Of a stretch of DNA of 64,000 nt, positions 42,635 through 51,818 are shown one piece after another. Source of the stretch: QHWK01 sp035259385 (GTDB taxonomy: Bacteria > Acidobacteriota > Vicinamibacteria > Vicinamibacterales > CAVVIG01); assembly GCA_035259385.1 (NCBI GenBank), contig DATFWL010000257.1, forward strand, positions 49,436 to 113,435, in the 5' to 3' direction. The translations under genes and the position numbers were made by a program. The notes under the pieces were generated by a model. The model was not told the DNA's origin and made no database searches. It saw nothing but the letters and a program-made list of their open reading frames with translations. Positions within the stretch are counted from its first letter, which is position 1; every line of letters starts with the position of its first letter.

Positions 42635-45600
42635 CTAGAAATCGATCTGCGCGCTGAACTTCAGCAGCCGTCCGTCGAGAATCTGCGTCGGCTGGAGCCA
42701 CCGCGAACCGTAGGTCGAGATGACGTTCAGCACCGTGCTGGCGTTGAACACGTTATAGAGATCGACGTTGGCGCGTACGCGGTTGCTGCCCGTCAAGCGG
42801 AACATCTTCGTCAGCCGCAGGTCGAGTTGCTGGATGCGCTGGTCGAGGTATTCGGCGCCGGTGCCGAGCAGGTCGATCGTCACGTTGCGGGTGCCGCCCG
42901 CCAGCGGACGCCCGAGCGACGGCGCAATCGCCGTCGTCGACACGGTGTAGAGCGCGGCGTAGTTGGCCGACGGCAGCCCCTGATAGACCGCGGCGATCTG
43001 CAGATCGAGCGGCAGCGGATACGAGCCGTTGAGGCGGATGCGGTTCTGATACGGGTTCTGGCTCTCGCAGTGATAGAGCTGCTGCGGAGAATCGACGACG
43101 AAGCAGTTGTTCGTGTGCGAGAACGTCGTCCCGCCGGCCGAGCCGGACACGAACGTGTTCCCGATGTTCCAGCCGCCCGAGAGCGTGCCGCCCTTTCCGA
43201 ACCGCGCGGCAATGTTCACGTCGAAGCCGTTGTAGATCTCCGTCGGGCTGCCGAAGTTGTCCGCGAGCCCGACGACGTTCGCCACCTGGCCGAACTTGGT
43301 CGGGGTGATGTCGTAGAAGCCGCAGACCTGCGATCCGCTGATCGACCCGAGGCGCGGATCGGAAGGCGCGGTGATGCAGTACGGGTCGTAGTCGTTCGGT
43401 GTGACGAGCGCGTTGTCGGTCACCGTGAAGTTGCCGAACCAGCGCCGGTAGTACGCGGCGCTCACCGCCAGCCCCGGCCGGAGCTCGTGGTCGACGCCCG
43501 CCGACAGCTGCCAGTTGTACTGTCGCTTGCCGAAGCCGGACATGAAGCCCGCCTCCGGTACCGTGTTGTACTGCAGCTGGCCGAACGACGAATTGGCCAT
43601 CGCGCCGCACTCGCCGTTCAACGCGGTGTTGGCGAGGTCGCAGTCCGGGTAGAAATTTCCGTTCCTGTCGGTCCACGCGCGCGTGGTGCTGAGCACAATC
43701 GCCGCGCTCGGCCCGAACGTCGTCGCGTAGCCGGTGTTCAGCGACTCGACATAGCGGCCCAGACCTGCCTTCACCGCGGTCTTGCCGTCGCCGAACACGT
43801 CGTAGGCGACCGCCAGCCGCGGATTCAGGTCGTGCCAGCACGGCAGGCAGTCGACCTTGTCATAGTGGGCAACGGCGTTGCCCGGGAAGCCGGCTGGCTC
43901 GTCGATCTCGCCGGAGTAGGCTCTCAGGTACTCGTAGCGGAGACCGAGATTGAGCGTCAGGCGGTGCAGCATCCACTGGTCCTGCGCGAAGATCCCGAGG
44001 TTGGGGCGGACGAACGCCGGGTTCACGCGCGGTGTCACGAATTCAGTGAGCTGCGTCGGCGTGCCGTTGTTGAACGTGTAGGTGACGGGGAGGTCGACCG
44101 CGCCGCGCTCGCGATAGTCGTCGTACTTCCGGGTCATGAGCGCGTTGAACCCGACCTTGACGTTGTGCTCGCCGGTCACGTACGAGGTCGAGGCGCGCAT
44201 GATCATCGGATCGGCGACGTTGCGCTGGCGGATGCCGGTGGCGTTGTAGGTGAATCCCGTGCCGGTGTCGCGGATCTGGATCCCGCTCGCGATGCCCCCG
44301 CACGGCATGTCCCCGAACCCGACCGAGTAGTAGTTGTTCATCGCGCTGATCCCGGCGTCGAACAGCAGCCGGTTGGTCGCCGGATACTGCCATGTGCCCT
44401 GCAGCACGCTGACCTGATTGCAGTAGGCGTTGGCGCGGGCGGCGGCCTCCATCGCCACCGTGCCCGAATCGAGCTCTCCGCCCTGGTTCAGCGAGTTGTT
44501 GTGCTGCCAGTCGTAGGTGAAGCTGAACTTCTGGCTGTTCCTCGTCGCCAGCGTCAGCCGCAGGTTGTCGGACCGCAGGTCTTCCGCCGCTTCGGCCGGC
44601 TGGTTGAAGTCGGGCGTGAACACGAAGTCGCTGAGGTTCGCGTCGTGATAGAGGTTGGCGATCTGCGTCCGGCGGCCGTTGCGGCGGTGCGCCGTCACGA
44701 ACCAGAGCTGCTCCTTCACGATCGGGCCGCCCACGACGACGTTGCCGTCGTAAATCGTCTTGATGTTGTTGACCGACGTCAGTCCCTGCGCCTGCAGCTC
44801 GGACGTGAGGTTGTCTGCCTGTAGTCCATGGCCGGTCCCCGCGGCGAAGAGCGTGCCGGAGAACTGGTTGCCGCCGTCACGGCTGATGATGTTCACCTGC
44901 GCGCCGCCAGTGGAGTACTCGGCCGACCCACCGGAGCCGGCTTCGACGACGACTTCCTGCGAGCCGAGCGGGTTCATGAAGAAGGTGCGGCCGGTCGGGT
45001 TGTCGAGCATGTTGAACGACATCCCGTTCAACAGCATGCGCTGATCGCTCTGGCGCGCGCCGTGAATCGACATGCGCACCGAGGTCTCGCCCTTGCCGCC
45101 GCCGACATCTTGCGCCGAGGGCGGCGCCGCCGCCGCCGGCATCAGCGCGATCAGCGACAGCGTGCTCTTCGCGGTGGGGACTGTGTTGAACTCCTCGGTC
45201 GTGATCACCTTCTGCTGCGTCACCTTGGTCACGTCGACCAGGGGAGAGCCGCCGGACACGGTCACGGTCTCGGCAAGGTTGCCGACCTTCAGCTCCGCGT
45301 TCACCGTCGCGGTGAAGTTCGACGTGAGCTCGATGCCTTCCTTCGTCAGCGTCGCGAAGCCTTGCAGCTGGAAGCTCACGGTATAAGTGCCGGGGCGCAA
45401 CTCGATGATCTGATACTGGCCCTGCGGGTCGGTGACCGTCGATCGGACCTTCTCGATCAGCGCCGGGCTCGAGGCTTCGACGGTCACACCGGGCATCACG
45501 CCGCCGGAGGCGTCTTTCACGACGCCGGTTATCGCTGCCGCACTGGTGCCCTGGGCGCGCGCGGCCCGCGCGCCGCCGAACAACGAGACGCACAGTGCCG

Positions 45601-45652
45601 CCACGAAGACACGAACCCACGCCGCGACGCGTCTCTGCCAACGCGTGTTCAT
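42635..45652 (-). CDS. TonB-dependent receptor with carboxypeptidase-regulatory N-terminus
   Basis: 1005 residues; ATG at 45652 with AGGAGG seven bases upstream (a GTG one codon before is rejected). Signal peptide VFVAALCVSLFGGARAARA, then the Ig-like carboxypeptidase regulatory domain (ITGVVKDASGGVMPGVTVEA, GQYQIIELRPGTYTVSFQLQ). The plug has IHGARQSDQRMLLNGMSFNM, and NPLGSQEVVVEAGSGGSAEY. The barrel is large with an acidobacterial Oar-like pattern (LGLRYEYLRAYSGEIDEPAG) and ends LKFSAQIDF. Oar-type receptors import or export large or complex ligands. It sits 15 bases before paralogue A and 16 after paralogue B in one minus-strand operon with the MmgE/PrpD protein. Confidence 0.92.
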   Translation of the reverse strand: MNTRWQRRVAAWVRVFVAALCVSLFGGARAARAQGTSAAAITGVVKDASGGVMPGVTVEASSPALIEKVRSTVTDPQGQYQIIELRPGTYTVSFQLQGFATLTKEGIELTSNFTATVNAELKVGNLAETVTVSGGSPLVDVTKVTQQKVITTEEFNTVPTAKSTLSLIALMPAAAAPPSAQDVGGGKGETSVRMSIHGARQSDQRMLLNGMSFNMLDNPTGRTFFMNPLGSQEVVVEAGSGGSAEYSTGGAQVNIISRDGGNQFSGTLFAAGTGHGLQADNLTSELQAQGLTSVNNIKTIYDGNVVVGGPIVKEQLWFVTAHRRNGRRTQIANLYHDANLSDFVFTPDFNQPAEAAEDLRSDNLRLTLATRNSQKFSFTYDWQHNNSLNQGGELDSGTVAMEAAARANAYCNQVSVLQGTWQYPATNRLLFDAGISAMNNYYSVGFGDMPCGGIASGIQIRDTGTGFTYNATGIRQRNVADPMIMRASTSYVTGEHNVKVGFNALMTRKYDDYRERGAVDLPVTYTFNNGTPTQLTEFVTPRVNPAFVRPNLGIFAQDQWMLHRLTLNLGLRYEYLRAYSGEIDEPAGFPGNAVAHYDKVDCLPCWHDLNPRLAVAYDVFGDGKTAVKAGLGRYVESLNTGYATTFGPSAAIVLSTTRAWTDRNGNFYPDCDLANTALNGECGAMANSSFGQLQYNTVPEAGFMSGFGKRQYNWQLSAGVDHELRPGLAVSAAYYRRWFGNFTVTDNALVTPNDYDPYCITAPSDPRLGSISGSQVCGFYDITPTKFGQVANVVGLADNFGSPTEIYNGFDVNIAARFGKGGTLSGGWNIGNTFVSGSAGGTTFSHTNNCFVVDSPQQLYHCESQNPYQNRIRLNGSYPLPLDLQIAAVYQGLPSANYAALYTVSTTAIAPSLGRPLAGGTRNVTIDLLGTGAEYLDQRIQQLDLRLTKMFRLTGSNRVRANVDLYNVFNASTVLNVISTYGSRWLQPTQILDGRLLKFSAQIDF

Positions 45653-45668
45653 CACATTCCCTCCTGGA

Positions 45669-47027
45669 TCAGAAGCGTCCGGGTTTGCTCAGCCACGCGT
45701 CGGCGTAGTCGAACGCGCGTTTCGCGGTGTTGCCGAATTCCGGCCGGCACGGCTGGAATCCGTGGTCCGCGCCCTCGACGGCGACGAACTCCTTGTCAGG
45801 CGCCGCGGAATGATCGAAGACGGTCTCGAGCGGGATGAGGTGGATCGCACAGGTGGCGGCCATGACCAGCGTCGGCACCTTGATGTTCTCGACGCTGCCG
45901 ACGGCGCTGTTCGCCGACGATCGCCAGTCGATCCCCTTGATCGAATCTTCGGTCAGCGCGTAGTCGGCCGTGGTGCGGATGGCGAGGAACGACAGGAAAT
46001 GGCGCACCGTCGTGTTCTGCGCCGTGTCGCGCAGCGTGTCGCGCTGCTGCGGCACGGTCGCCGCGCCGCCTCGGCTCGAGCGCACGATCTCGACCGGCGT
46101 CGTGCCGTCGGCCTTGAGATGCAGGTGCGGCGCGTGGGTCCGCGACAGGATCCGGCTGTCGGCCATGTTGAGCCGTGCGCCGACGGCGTTGACCGCCATG
46201 CCGGCGACGACGAACGGTTCGTTGTCGCGGTACGGACCATCTCCGTTCTCAATGGCTTTCAGCCTGGCCTGAGCGTCCACAATCAACCGCTCGCTCCGCG
46301 CGTGCACGCCAGCGAAGAAGCGCGTGACGAACTCGGCCGGATACTTCGCGCTGTTGGTCTCGGGATCGAATCCATTCTGCGGCGCGTACATGTCGAGCAG
46401 CGGATCGCGCCGGCGCGGATGGCTGGTGTCGACCGCCGGATCGATCGAGATCGAGCGATGGGGCGCGCCGACGTTGATGTCGAGCAGCAGAACACCGTCC
46501 ACCTTCGGCAGTCCGGTGAGCCCCGGCCCCTTGCACGGGTAAAGGCGCGTCGGCCCCTGGCACGCCGACGGTCCGTTCTCGGCGACCTCTTCGTAGAACG
46601 TGAGCTCGGGGCCGCCGCCGCTGTGCGTCGCGAACACGACCTTCTCGACGCCGGGTATCGCGCGGCCGTAGTTCACGGCCGCGGCAATCGCCGGGAGGAA
46701 CTCCTCCATCGTCTCTTCCGGCCCGTAGTAGTTGATGCCGAGCGCGCGATAGCCGCGCGCGACGAGCTCGCGGCCGACGAAGTACTCGAAGTTGTTGTTG
46801 TGATCGGGGTGGGTGTTGATCGCGAGGATGCGCGATTTCGGACCCGGCTCGAGCGGTTCGACGAGCAAGGCGTTCGCGTTGTTCGCAAGCCTGACGTAGG
46901 TGCGCCTGGCCGGAGGCTGCTGCGCCTGCTGCGCACCCGGCTGCTGCTGACGCAGCTGCCCGATCGCGGTCTGCGCGGCAACGGTCGCGACGGCCGCGGC
47001 GACGATGGCGATGGTGCGGATGCTCAC
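45669..47027 (-). CDS. Exported alpha/beta hydrolase (paralogue B)
   Basis: 452 residues from GTG at 47027, overlapping the MmgE/PrpD stop as GTGA. Signal peptide IAIVAAAVATVAAQTAIG followed by a Gln-rich spacer. Domain landmarks mirror paralogue A: RTYVRLANNANALLVEPLEP, ILAINTHPDHNNNFEYF, ELVARGYRALGINYYG, the nucleophile VVFATHSGGGPELTFYEEVA, a Cys-containing PCKGPGLTGLPKVDGVLLLD, and the final VEGADHGFQPCRPEFG with a candidate catalytic His. The pair probably hydrolyses ester or amide bonds of the receptor's ligand; that is inference. The oxyanion side 'NTHPDHNNN' differs from A's 'FGHPSESNF', so substrates may differ. Confidence 0.78.
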   Translation of the reverse strand: MSIRTIAIVAAAVATVAAQTAIGQLRQQQPGAQQAQQPPARRTYVRLANNANALLVEPLEPGPKSRILAINTHPDHNNNFEYFVGRELVARGYRALGINYYGPEETMEEFLPAIAAAVNYGRAIPGVEKVVFATHSGGGPELTFYEEVAENGPSACQGPTRLYPCKGPGLTGLPKVDGVLLLDINVGAPHRSISIDPAVDTSHPRRRDPLLDMYAPQNGFDPETNSAKYPAEFVTRFFAGVHARSERLIVDAQARLKAIENGDGPYRDNEPFVVAGMAVNAVGARLNMADSRILSRTHAPHLHLKADGTTPVEIVRSSRGGAATVPQQRDTLRDTAQNTTVRHFLSFLAIRTTADYALTEDSIKGIDWRSSANSAVGSVENIKVPTLVMAATCAIHLIPLETVFDHSAAPDKEFVAVEGADHGFQPCRPEFGNTAKRAFDYADAWLSKPGRF

Positions 47028-48544
47028 AGGTCACCCCGCGTCGCCGGCGTGAGCGCGGTGATCAAGTCCTTCAGGTCGTGCTTCGTGTCCACTGCCAGAA
47101 CGGCCTCCATGGCGCGCGTGGCGCCTGCCTGTCCGAGCGTGCGCCCGGCGAGGGCGAGGAACTTGTGCTTCACCTGATCGTCCGTGGCCGGGTTCTGATA
47201 GCTGCCGGGCGGGTACGGCACGTCGGCCTTGTGCACGGAGCCATCGCGGAGCGTCACCTCCATCCTCGCGCCCAGCACGTCTCCGCCGCTGGTCGTCAGC
47301 GCCGGATCCGACAGCACCGTGATGCGCTGGATGAACCCGAGCGCCTCCGGATCGCGGAAGCGGCGCTCGTCGAAATCCTCGATGCGCACGTCGCCATCGA
47401 TGAAGGCGCGGGCGACCAGATACCAGACGCTGTGGTCGGCGTGCTCGCGCGTTGTGATCGCGCCGGCGAATCCCTGCTGCTGACTGAAGCCGAAGTCGCT
47501 CAGGTGGAGCGTGACCTGCCGGATCGAGTCGGCGCGGACGCCGCGGGCCCGGATCTCGAGCGCGGCCGCGATCGGCGCCTGCGAGGTGCCGATGCTCGGC
47601 CACATCTTCACGCAGCTCTTGAGAATCTCGTGATCGCCCGACCGCGTGCGCAGGAGCGCGTCCTTCAGGCCGCCGTTGACGACCTTGCCGTAGCCGCTTT
47701 CGCCGTCGACGATCGTCCGCGGATATTGCATGCCCGCCCGCGCGAGCAGCGCGGCGAACGTGCCGTTGCGTGCGGCGATCGCTTCGGCGGTGCCCTTGGC
47801 GTTCGACAGCTCGCCGCCGCTGCGGACCTCACCGAGCGTGTTGGCGTACGACGCCGCGATCGCCACCGCGTTGGCGATCCCGGCCGCGTCGAGGCCGAGC
47901 AGGCGTGCGGCGGCCGCGGCCGACGAGTACTGCGCTTCGAGCGACGGCAGATCGAACCCGCGGCGGCCGCCTTCCGATGCGTCACGGACTTTCACCTGCA
48001 CTTCGTAGCCGACCGTCAGCCCGAGCAGCAGATCCCTGCCGGACATCCCCTGCATCTCCGCGATCGCGAGCGCGGGCGCCACGTTGATGCTCGGGTGATG
48101 CGGAAACCCGAAGGCAGCGTAGTCATTGAAATCGAGGTAGCGGATCGCCATCGCGTTGACGAACGCCGCCTCGTCGGACGACGTCCTCCAATTGACGCCG
48201 ATGATGGTGGCCTGGGCGCTGCCGCCGCGCGCCGACACGACCTCCCGCGCGACCCGCACCGGAGCGGCGTCGACGGCGCCAAGCGCGCAGCCGAGCGTGT
48301 CGAGAAGGAGATACGTCGCCTTCTTCACCGTGGCGGTCGGCAGATCGTCGTAGCGCATGGCGGCGACCCAGACGCCGAGATCGTCGAGAACCGTGCGCGA
48401 CGCCTTGTGACCCTGTGCGCGTCCGCGCTCGTGGGCCCCGGTCATCGCGAGCGGCGCGGCGCGGCGGCTCGCGGCAACGAGCGCGCTCACGCCGCACCAC
48501 TTGAAGAAACGGCGACGTGCGATCGGTGTCGAGTTCGTGCTCAC
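47024..48544 (-). CDS. MmgE/PrpD-family protein with Tat signal
   Basis: 506 residues, GTG start. The N-terminus ARRRFFKWCGVSALVAASRR is a twin-arginine signal, which is unusual because PrpD-type dehydratases are cytoplasmic. The MmgE/PrpD fold shows LLLDTLGCALGAVDAAPVRV, AFVNAMAIRYLDFNDYAAFG, PHHPSINVAPALAIAEMQGM, SYANTLGEVRSGGEL and VKMWPSIGTSQAPIAAALEI. PrpD dehydrates 2-methylcitrate; many homologues act on other hydroxy-acids or as isomerases. It is the first gene of the minus-strand hydrolase/receptor operon and is divergent from the LigJ operon with 131 bases between, so the two are probably co-regulated. Confidence 0.87.
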   Translation of the reverse strand: MSTNSTPIARRRFFKWCGVSALVAASRRAAPLAMTGAHERGRAQGHKASRTVLDDLGVWVAAMRYDDLPTATVKKATYLLLDTLGCALGAVDAAPVRVAREVVSARGGSAQATIIGVNWRTSSDEAAFVNAMAIRYLDFNDYAAFGFPHHPSINVAPALAIAEMQGMSGRDLLLGLTVGYEVQVKVRDASEGGRRGFDLPSLEAQYSSAAAAARLLGLDAAGIANAVAIAASYANTLGEVRSGGELSNAKGTAEAIAARNGTFAALLARAGMQYPRTIVDGESGYGKVVNGGLKDALLRTRSGDHEILKSCVKMWPSIGTSQAPIAAALEIRARGVRADSIRQVTLHLSDFGFSQQQGFAGAITTREHADHSVWYLVARAFIDGDVRIEDFDERRFRDPEALGFIQRITVLSDPALTTSGGDVLGARMEVTLRDGSVHKADVPYPPGSYQNPATDDQVKHKFLALAGRTLGQAGATRAMEAVLAVDTKHDLKDLITALTPATRGDL

Positions 48545-48675
48545 GCGGTGTGTGTGCTCCGGCCGTAAACACTAGCGCGTGACCGGCCAGCGCGGAGACC
48601 GGCTTGTGACGCCGTTGTCCCGCTCGTAACAAAACCGCTTCCGCGAGCGCGTCCTCGGGCTCAAATAGCCGTGCG

Positions 48676-49713
48676 ATGAGCACGACACAGACGACCTCAC
48701 CCAGTCGCGCGCGCGGGCGTGAGCGAACAACCGGCGCGAACGATCCTGTTCGACTGACGATGGCGGTCGCCGACTATCCGCACACCGCCGCCGTGCGAAA
48801 CGGATCGATTCCGATCGACGGCGTCGAGGCAGAGATCGTCACGGTCACCCCGCAGGTCGCGGCGTTCAGGCGCATGGTCCGGCAGGTCGAGTTCGATGTC
48901 TGTGAGCTGGCGGCGACGACATACATCGTCGCGCGCGCGTACGGCGCGCCCTTCGTCGCGCTTCCGGTTTTTGTCCAGCGGCGGTTTCACCATGCCGGCC
49001 TGCTCGTCCGCCCCGATGCGGGCATCACCACGCCGAAGGATCTGGAAGGAAAGAAGGTGGGCGTCCGCGCGTATTCGGTGACCACTGGCGTCTGGACCCG
49101 GGGAGTCCTGATCGACGAGTTCGGTCTCGATTCCTCAAAGGTCACCTGGGTGGTCGACGACGAGGAGCACGTGGCTCACCTGCGGCTCCCGCCGAACGTC
49201 GTCCGCGCGACGGGCGGAACGTCGCTCGCCGACATGATGGCGCGCGGCGAGCTGGCCGCCGGCTTCCAGGGCAACGCCGGTGTCGGACGCACCGGCGATC
49301 CCGCGAGTGGCTGGAAGACCGTGGACGCGCCGTACCCGGATCTGTTCCCCAACGCGAAGGAACTGGAAGCGGATTGGTACAAACGCACCGGCGTCTATCC
49401 GATTCACGGCGTGATCGTGGTGAAGGACTCCATGTTGAAAGACCATCCGTGGGTGGCGGCGTCGCTGTTCCGGGCATTCTCCAGGGCGAAGGACGACTGG
49501 CTGGCGGCGCTCGACTCGGGCACGTCCGACCACGCGTCCGACAGGAAGTACGCGTCGCTGCGGACGATCGTCGGACGCGATCCCCTGCCGTACGGGATCG
49601 AGCCGAATCTCGCGACGATCTCGGCGCTGGAGGCCACCGCCTTCAAACAAGGTCTGACGCCGCGCCGCATGCGGCTGGACGAACTCTTCGTCGGTTCCGA
49701 CGACTTGACATGA
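48676..49713 (+). CDS. 4,5-dihydroxyphthalate decarboxylase-like (NMT1/SBP-fold) protein A
   Basis: 345 residues without a signal peptide. It has PVRLTMAVADYPHTAAVRNG, then AFRRMVRQVEFDVCELAATT, then LEGKKVGVRAYSVTTGVWTR and GVLIDEFGLDSSKVTWVVDD. This is the PhtD/4,5-dihydroxyphthalate decarboxylase group, which uses a periplasmic-binding-protein-like fold in the cytoplasm. It is the first gene of the plus-strand aromatic operon and overlaps the next (ATGA). A homologue (protein B, 55434-56333) closes the metabolic part of the same operon. Whether each is a decarboxylase or a binding protein cannot be decided from sequence. Confidence 0.82.
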   Translation: MSTTQTTSPSRARGRERTTGANDPVRLTMAVADYPHTAAVRNGSIPIDGVEAEIVTVTPQVAAFRRMVRQVEFDVCELAATTYIVARAYGAPFVALPVFVQRRFHHAGLLVRPDAGITTPKDLEGKKVGVRAYSVTTGVWTRGVLIDEFGLDSSKVTWVVDDEEHVAHLRLPPNVVRATGGTSLADMMARGELAAGFQGNAGVGRTGDPASGWKTVDAPYPDLFPNAKELEADWYKRTGVYPIHGVIVVKDSMLKDHPWVAASLFRAFSRAKDDWLAALDSGTSDHASDRKYASLRTIVGRDPLPYGIEPNLATISALEATAFKQGLTPRRMRLDELFVGSDDLT

Positions 49714-50723
49714 GCGAACGTCTTTCACGCCGGGCGCTGTTGACGCGGCTCTCCGCGGCCGCCCTCGCTGCGGCCGCCGGCTGCGGACGGCGGTCGTCCG
49801 GCGCGTCCAATGCGGTGCATATCGCCACGGCCGCCGGCGGGTTGAACCTGACCATGTCGGCGCTGCTGCGTCAGCAGAAGTTCCTCGAGTCGTTCGACCT
49901 CACCCCGGACGTGGTCGCCATGGCGGACGGGTCGAAGATCCTTGGCGGCATCTACAGCGGATCGATCGACGTCTCGCCGATGTCGGGGTTTGGACAGGTG
50001 TTCCCCGCGATCGAGCGGGGTGCAGACCTGGCAATCATCAACGCGGCCACGTTGATTCCGGCGCTGGCGCTGTTCAGCGCCAAGCCGACGGTGCGGTCGC
50101 TGAAGGATCTGGAAGGCAAGGTCGTCGGCGTCGGATCGATCGGCGCGTTGATCCACCAGCTGACGGCGACGCTGCTGCGGAAATATGCGGTGGACGTGTC
50201 CGCCGTCCGCTTCGTCAACATCGGGTCGAACACCGACACCTTCAAGGGCGTCATGGCTGGAACGGTGGACGCCGGCGCCGGTCCGGCCTCGTTCTTCGAC
50301 GACGCCGGTGCGTACCACGTCCACGCGATCGAGAACGGCAACATGTCAGTGGAATTGAAGGAGTTCACGTACCAGGCGGGCTGGACGTCCAGGCGGGTGA
50401 TTGAGTCGAAGCGAGATGTGCTGGTGCGCGTCCTGGCCGCCTACGCCAGACTGTTTCGCTTCGTTCACCAGCCCTCGGCTCAGGACGCGTTCCTGAGAGC
50501 CCGCAAGGCGGTGTTTCCGAACGCGCCGGAACGCGAGCACCTGGGCGAGTGGAACTACCTGCAGGCGTTCAAACCCTTTGCAACGGACCTGATGCTCTCG
50601 CCGGAGAGGGTCCGCTACATGCAGCAGATCAACCTCGATTTCCACATTCAGCGCGAGATGCTGCCCTTCGATCGCGTCGCCGAGATGTCCCTGGCACAGG
50701 AGGCACAGAAGCTTCTCGGCTGA
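49710..50723 (+). CDS. NMT1-type ABC substrate-binding lipoprotein
   Basis: 337 residues, starting MSERLSRRALLTRLSAAALA with a lipobox (AAAAGC), so it is membrane-anchored outside the inner membrane. The double RR hints at Tat export. The SBP fold has TAAGGLNLTMSALLRQQKFL, VAMADGSKILGGIYSGSIDV, LEGKVVGVGSIGALIHQLTA and TDTFKGVMAGTVDAGAGPA. It belongs with the ABC ATPase (52774) and permease (53628) of the same operon, the usual ThiY/SsuA/TauA-type importer for small organic acids or sulfonates. It captures the substrate that the downstream enzymes use. Confidence 0.87.
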   Translation: MSERLSRRALLTRLSAAALAAAAGCGRRSSGASNAVHIATAAGGLNLTMSALLRQQKFLESFDLTPDVVAMADGSKILGGIYSGSIDVSPMSGFGQVFPAIERGADLAIINAATLIPALALFSAKPTVRSLKDLEGKVVGVGSIGALIHQLTATLLRKYAVDVSAVRFVNIGSNTDTFKGVMAGTVDAGAGPASFFDDAGAYHVHAIENGNMSVELKEFTYQAGWTSRRVIESKRDVLVRVLAAYARLFRFVHQPSAQDAFLRARKAVFPNAPEREHLGEWNYLQAFKPFATDLMLSPERVRYMQQINLDFHIQREMLPFDRVAEMSLAQEAQKLLG

Positions 50724-50763
50724 GTGGATTGCGACTTCCTGAGAGAGGTTCCTGCGGATTGCC

Positions 50764-51816
50764 ATGATCATCGACTGCCACGGACATTTCACGACCGCAC
50801 CGAAAACGCTGCACGCCTGGCGCCGGAAGCAGCTCGACAGCGTTCACGATCCAGCGAACGCGCCAAGGAAAACGGATCTGATCGTCGGCGACGATGAGAT
50901 TCGTGCGGCGATCGAAGGCGGCCAGTTGAAGCTGCAAAAGGAGCGCGGCGGCGATGTGACGCTGTTCTCGCCGATCGCCGGACAGATGGGGCATCACCTC
51001 GGCAACGAGCGGACCAGCCTGCTGTGGGCCGAGGTCTGCAACGATCTGATCCATCGCGTCTGCACGCTGTTCCCGGAGAACTTCGTCGGCGTGTGCCAGC
51101 TGCCGCAGTCGCCCGGCGTGCCTCCGGCCAATTGCATCCCTGAATTGAAGCGGTGCATCGAGCAGCTCGGGTTCGTCGGGTGCAATCTGAATCCGGATCC
51201 ATCCGGAGGCTACTGGCAGGATCCGCCGTTGACGGATCGCTACTGGTACCCGCTGTACGAAGAGATGGTCCGGCTGGACGTCCCGGCGATGGTGCACGTC
51301 AGTTCGTCCTGCAATCCCTGCTTCCACGGGACGGGTGCGCACTACATCAACGGCGACACGACGGCGTTCATGCAGTTTGTGCTGTCCGATCTTTTCAACG
51401 ATTTTCCGACGCTGCGGTTCGTCATTCCTCACGGCGGCGGCGCAGTCCCGTATCACTGGGGACGCTATCGCGGCCTGTCACTCGAGCAGAGCGGCCGGCC
51501 CCTGGAACCGCTGCTGAACAACGTCTTCTTCGACACCTGCGTGTATCACGAGCCGGGCATCCGCTTTCTCACCCAGGTGATACCTGCGGACAACATCCTG
51601 TTCGGCTCCGAAATGATCGGTGCGGTCAAGGGCCGCGATCCGAACACCGGCGAGTACTTCGACGACACCAAGCGGTATCTCGATGCCTGCTCGCACCTCG
51701 GCGCGCACGAACGTCACACGATCTTCGAGTCGAACGCGCGCCGGGTGTATCCACGGCTGGATGCGCTGCTGAAGCAGCGCATGGTTGCGGCGGCGGCCTC
51801 GTCATCAAACGGATAG
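50764..51816 (+). CDS. ligJ: 4-oxalomesaconate hydratase
   Basis: 350 residues, the length of LigJ. The zinc ligands are placed as in Sphingobium LigJ: His6 and His8 (IIDCHGHFTTAPK), His178 (VPAMVHVSSSC), and Glu283 (LFGSEMIGA); His223 (IPHGGGAVPYHWGRYRGL) is also conserved. Long stretches match my memory of LigJ: VCQLPQSPGVPP, LNPDPSGGYWQDPPLTDRYW, CFHGTGAHYINGDTTAFMQF, FFDTCVYHEPGI, YFDDTKRYLDA, ARRVYPRL. LigJ hydrates 4-oxalomesaconate to 4-carboxy-4-hydroxy-2-oxoadipate in the protocatechuate 4,5-cleavage pathway. It lies 40 bases after the SBP gene and 2 before the next amidohydrolase. This is the strongest functional call in the locus. Confidence 0.93.
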   Translation: MIIDCHGHFTTAPKTLHAWRRKQLDSVHDPANAPRKTDLIVGDDEIRAAIEGGQLKLQKERGGDVTLFSPIAGQMGHHLGNERTSLLWAEVCNDLIHRVCTLFPENFVGVCQLPQSPGVPPANCIPELKRCIEQLGFVGCNLNPDPSGGYWQDPPLTDRYWYPLYEEMVRLDVPAMVHVSSSCNPCFHGTGAHYINGDTTAFMQFVLSDLFNDFPTLRFVIPHGGGAVPYHWGRYRGLSLEQSGRPLEPLLNNVFFDTCVYHEPGIRFLTQVIPADNILFGSEMIGAVKGRDPNTGEYFDDTKRYLDACSHLGAHERHTIFESNARRVYPRLDALLKQRMVAAAASSSNG

Positions 51817-51818
51817 AC

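Noticed and set aside
42827..44824. 665-codon plus-strand open frame opposite the TonB receptor
   Set aside because: Mirror of the receptor's codon bias (Val/Arg/Glu-rich low-complexity); no family features or ribosome site.
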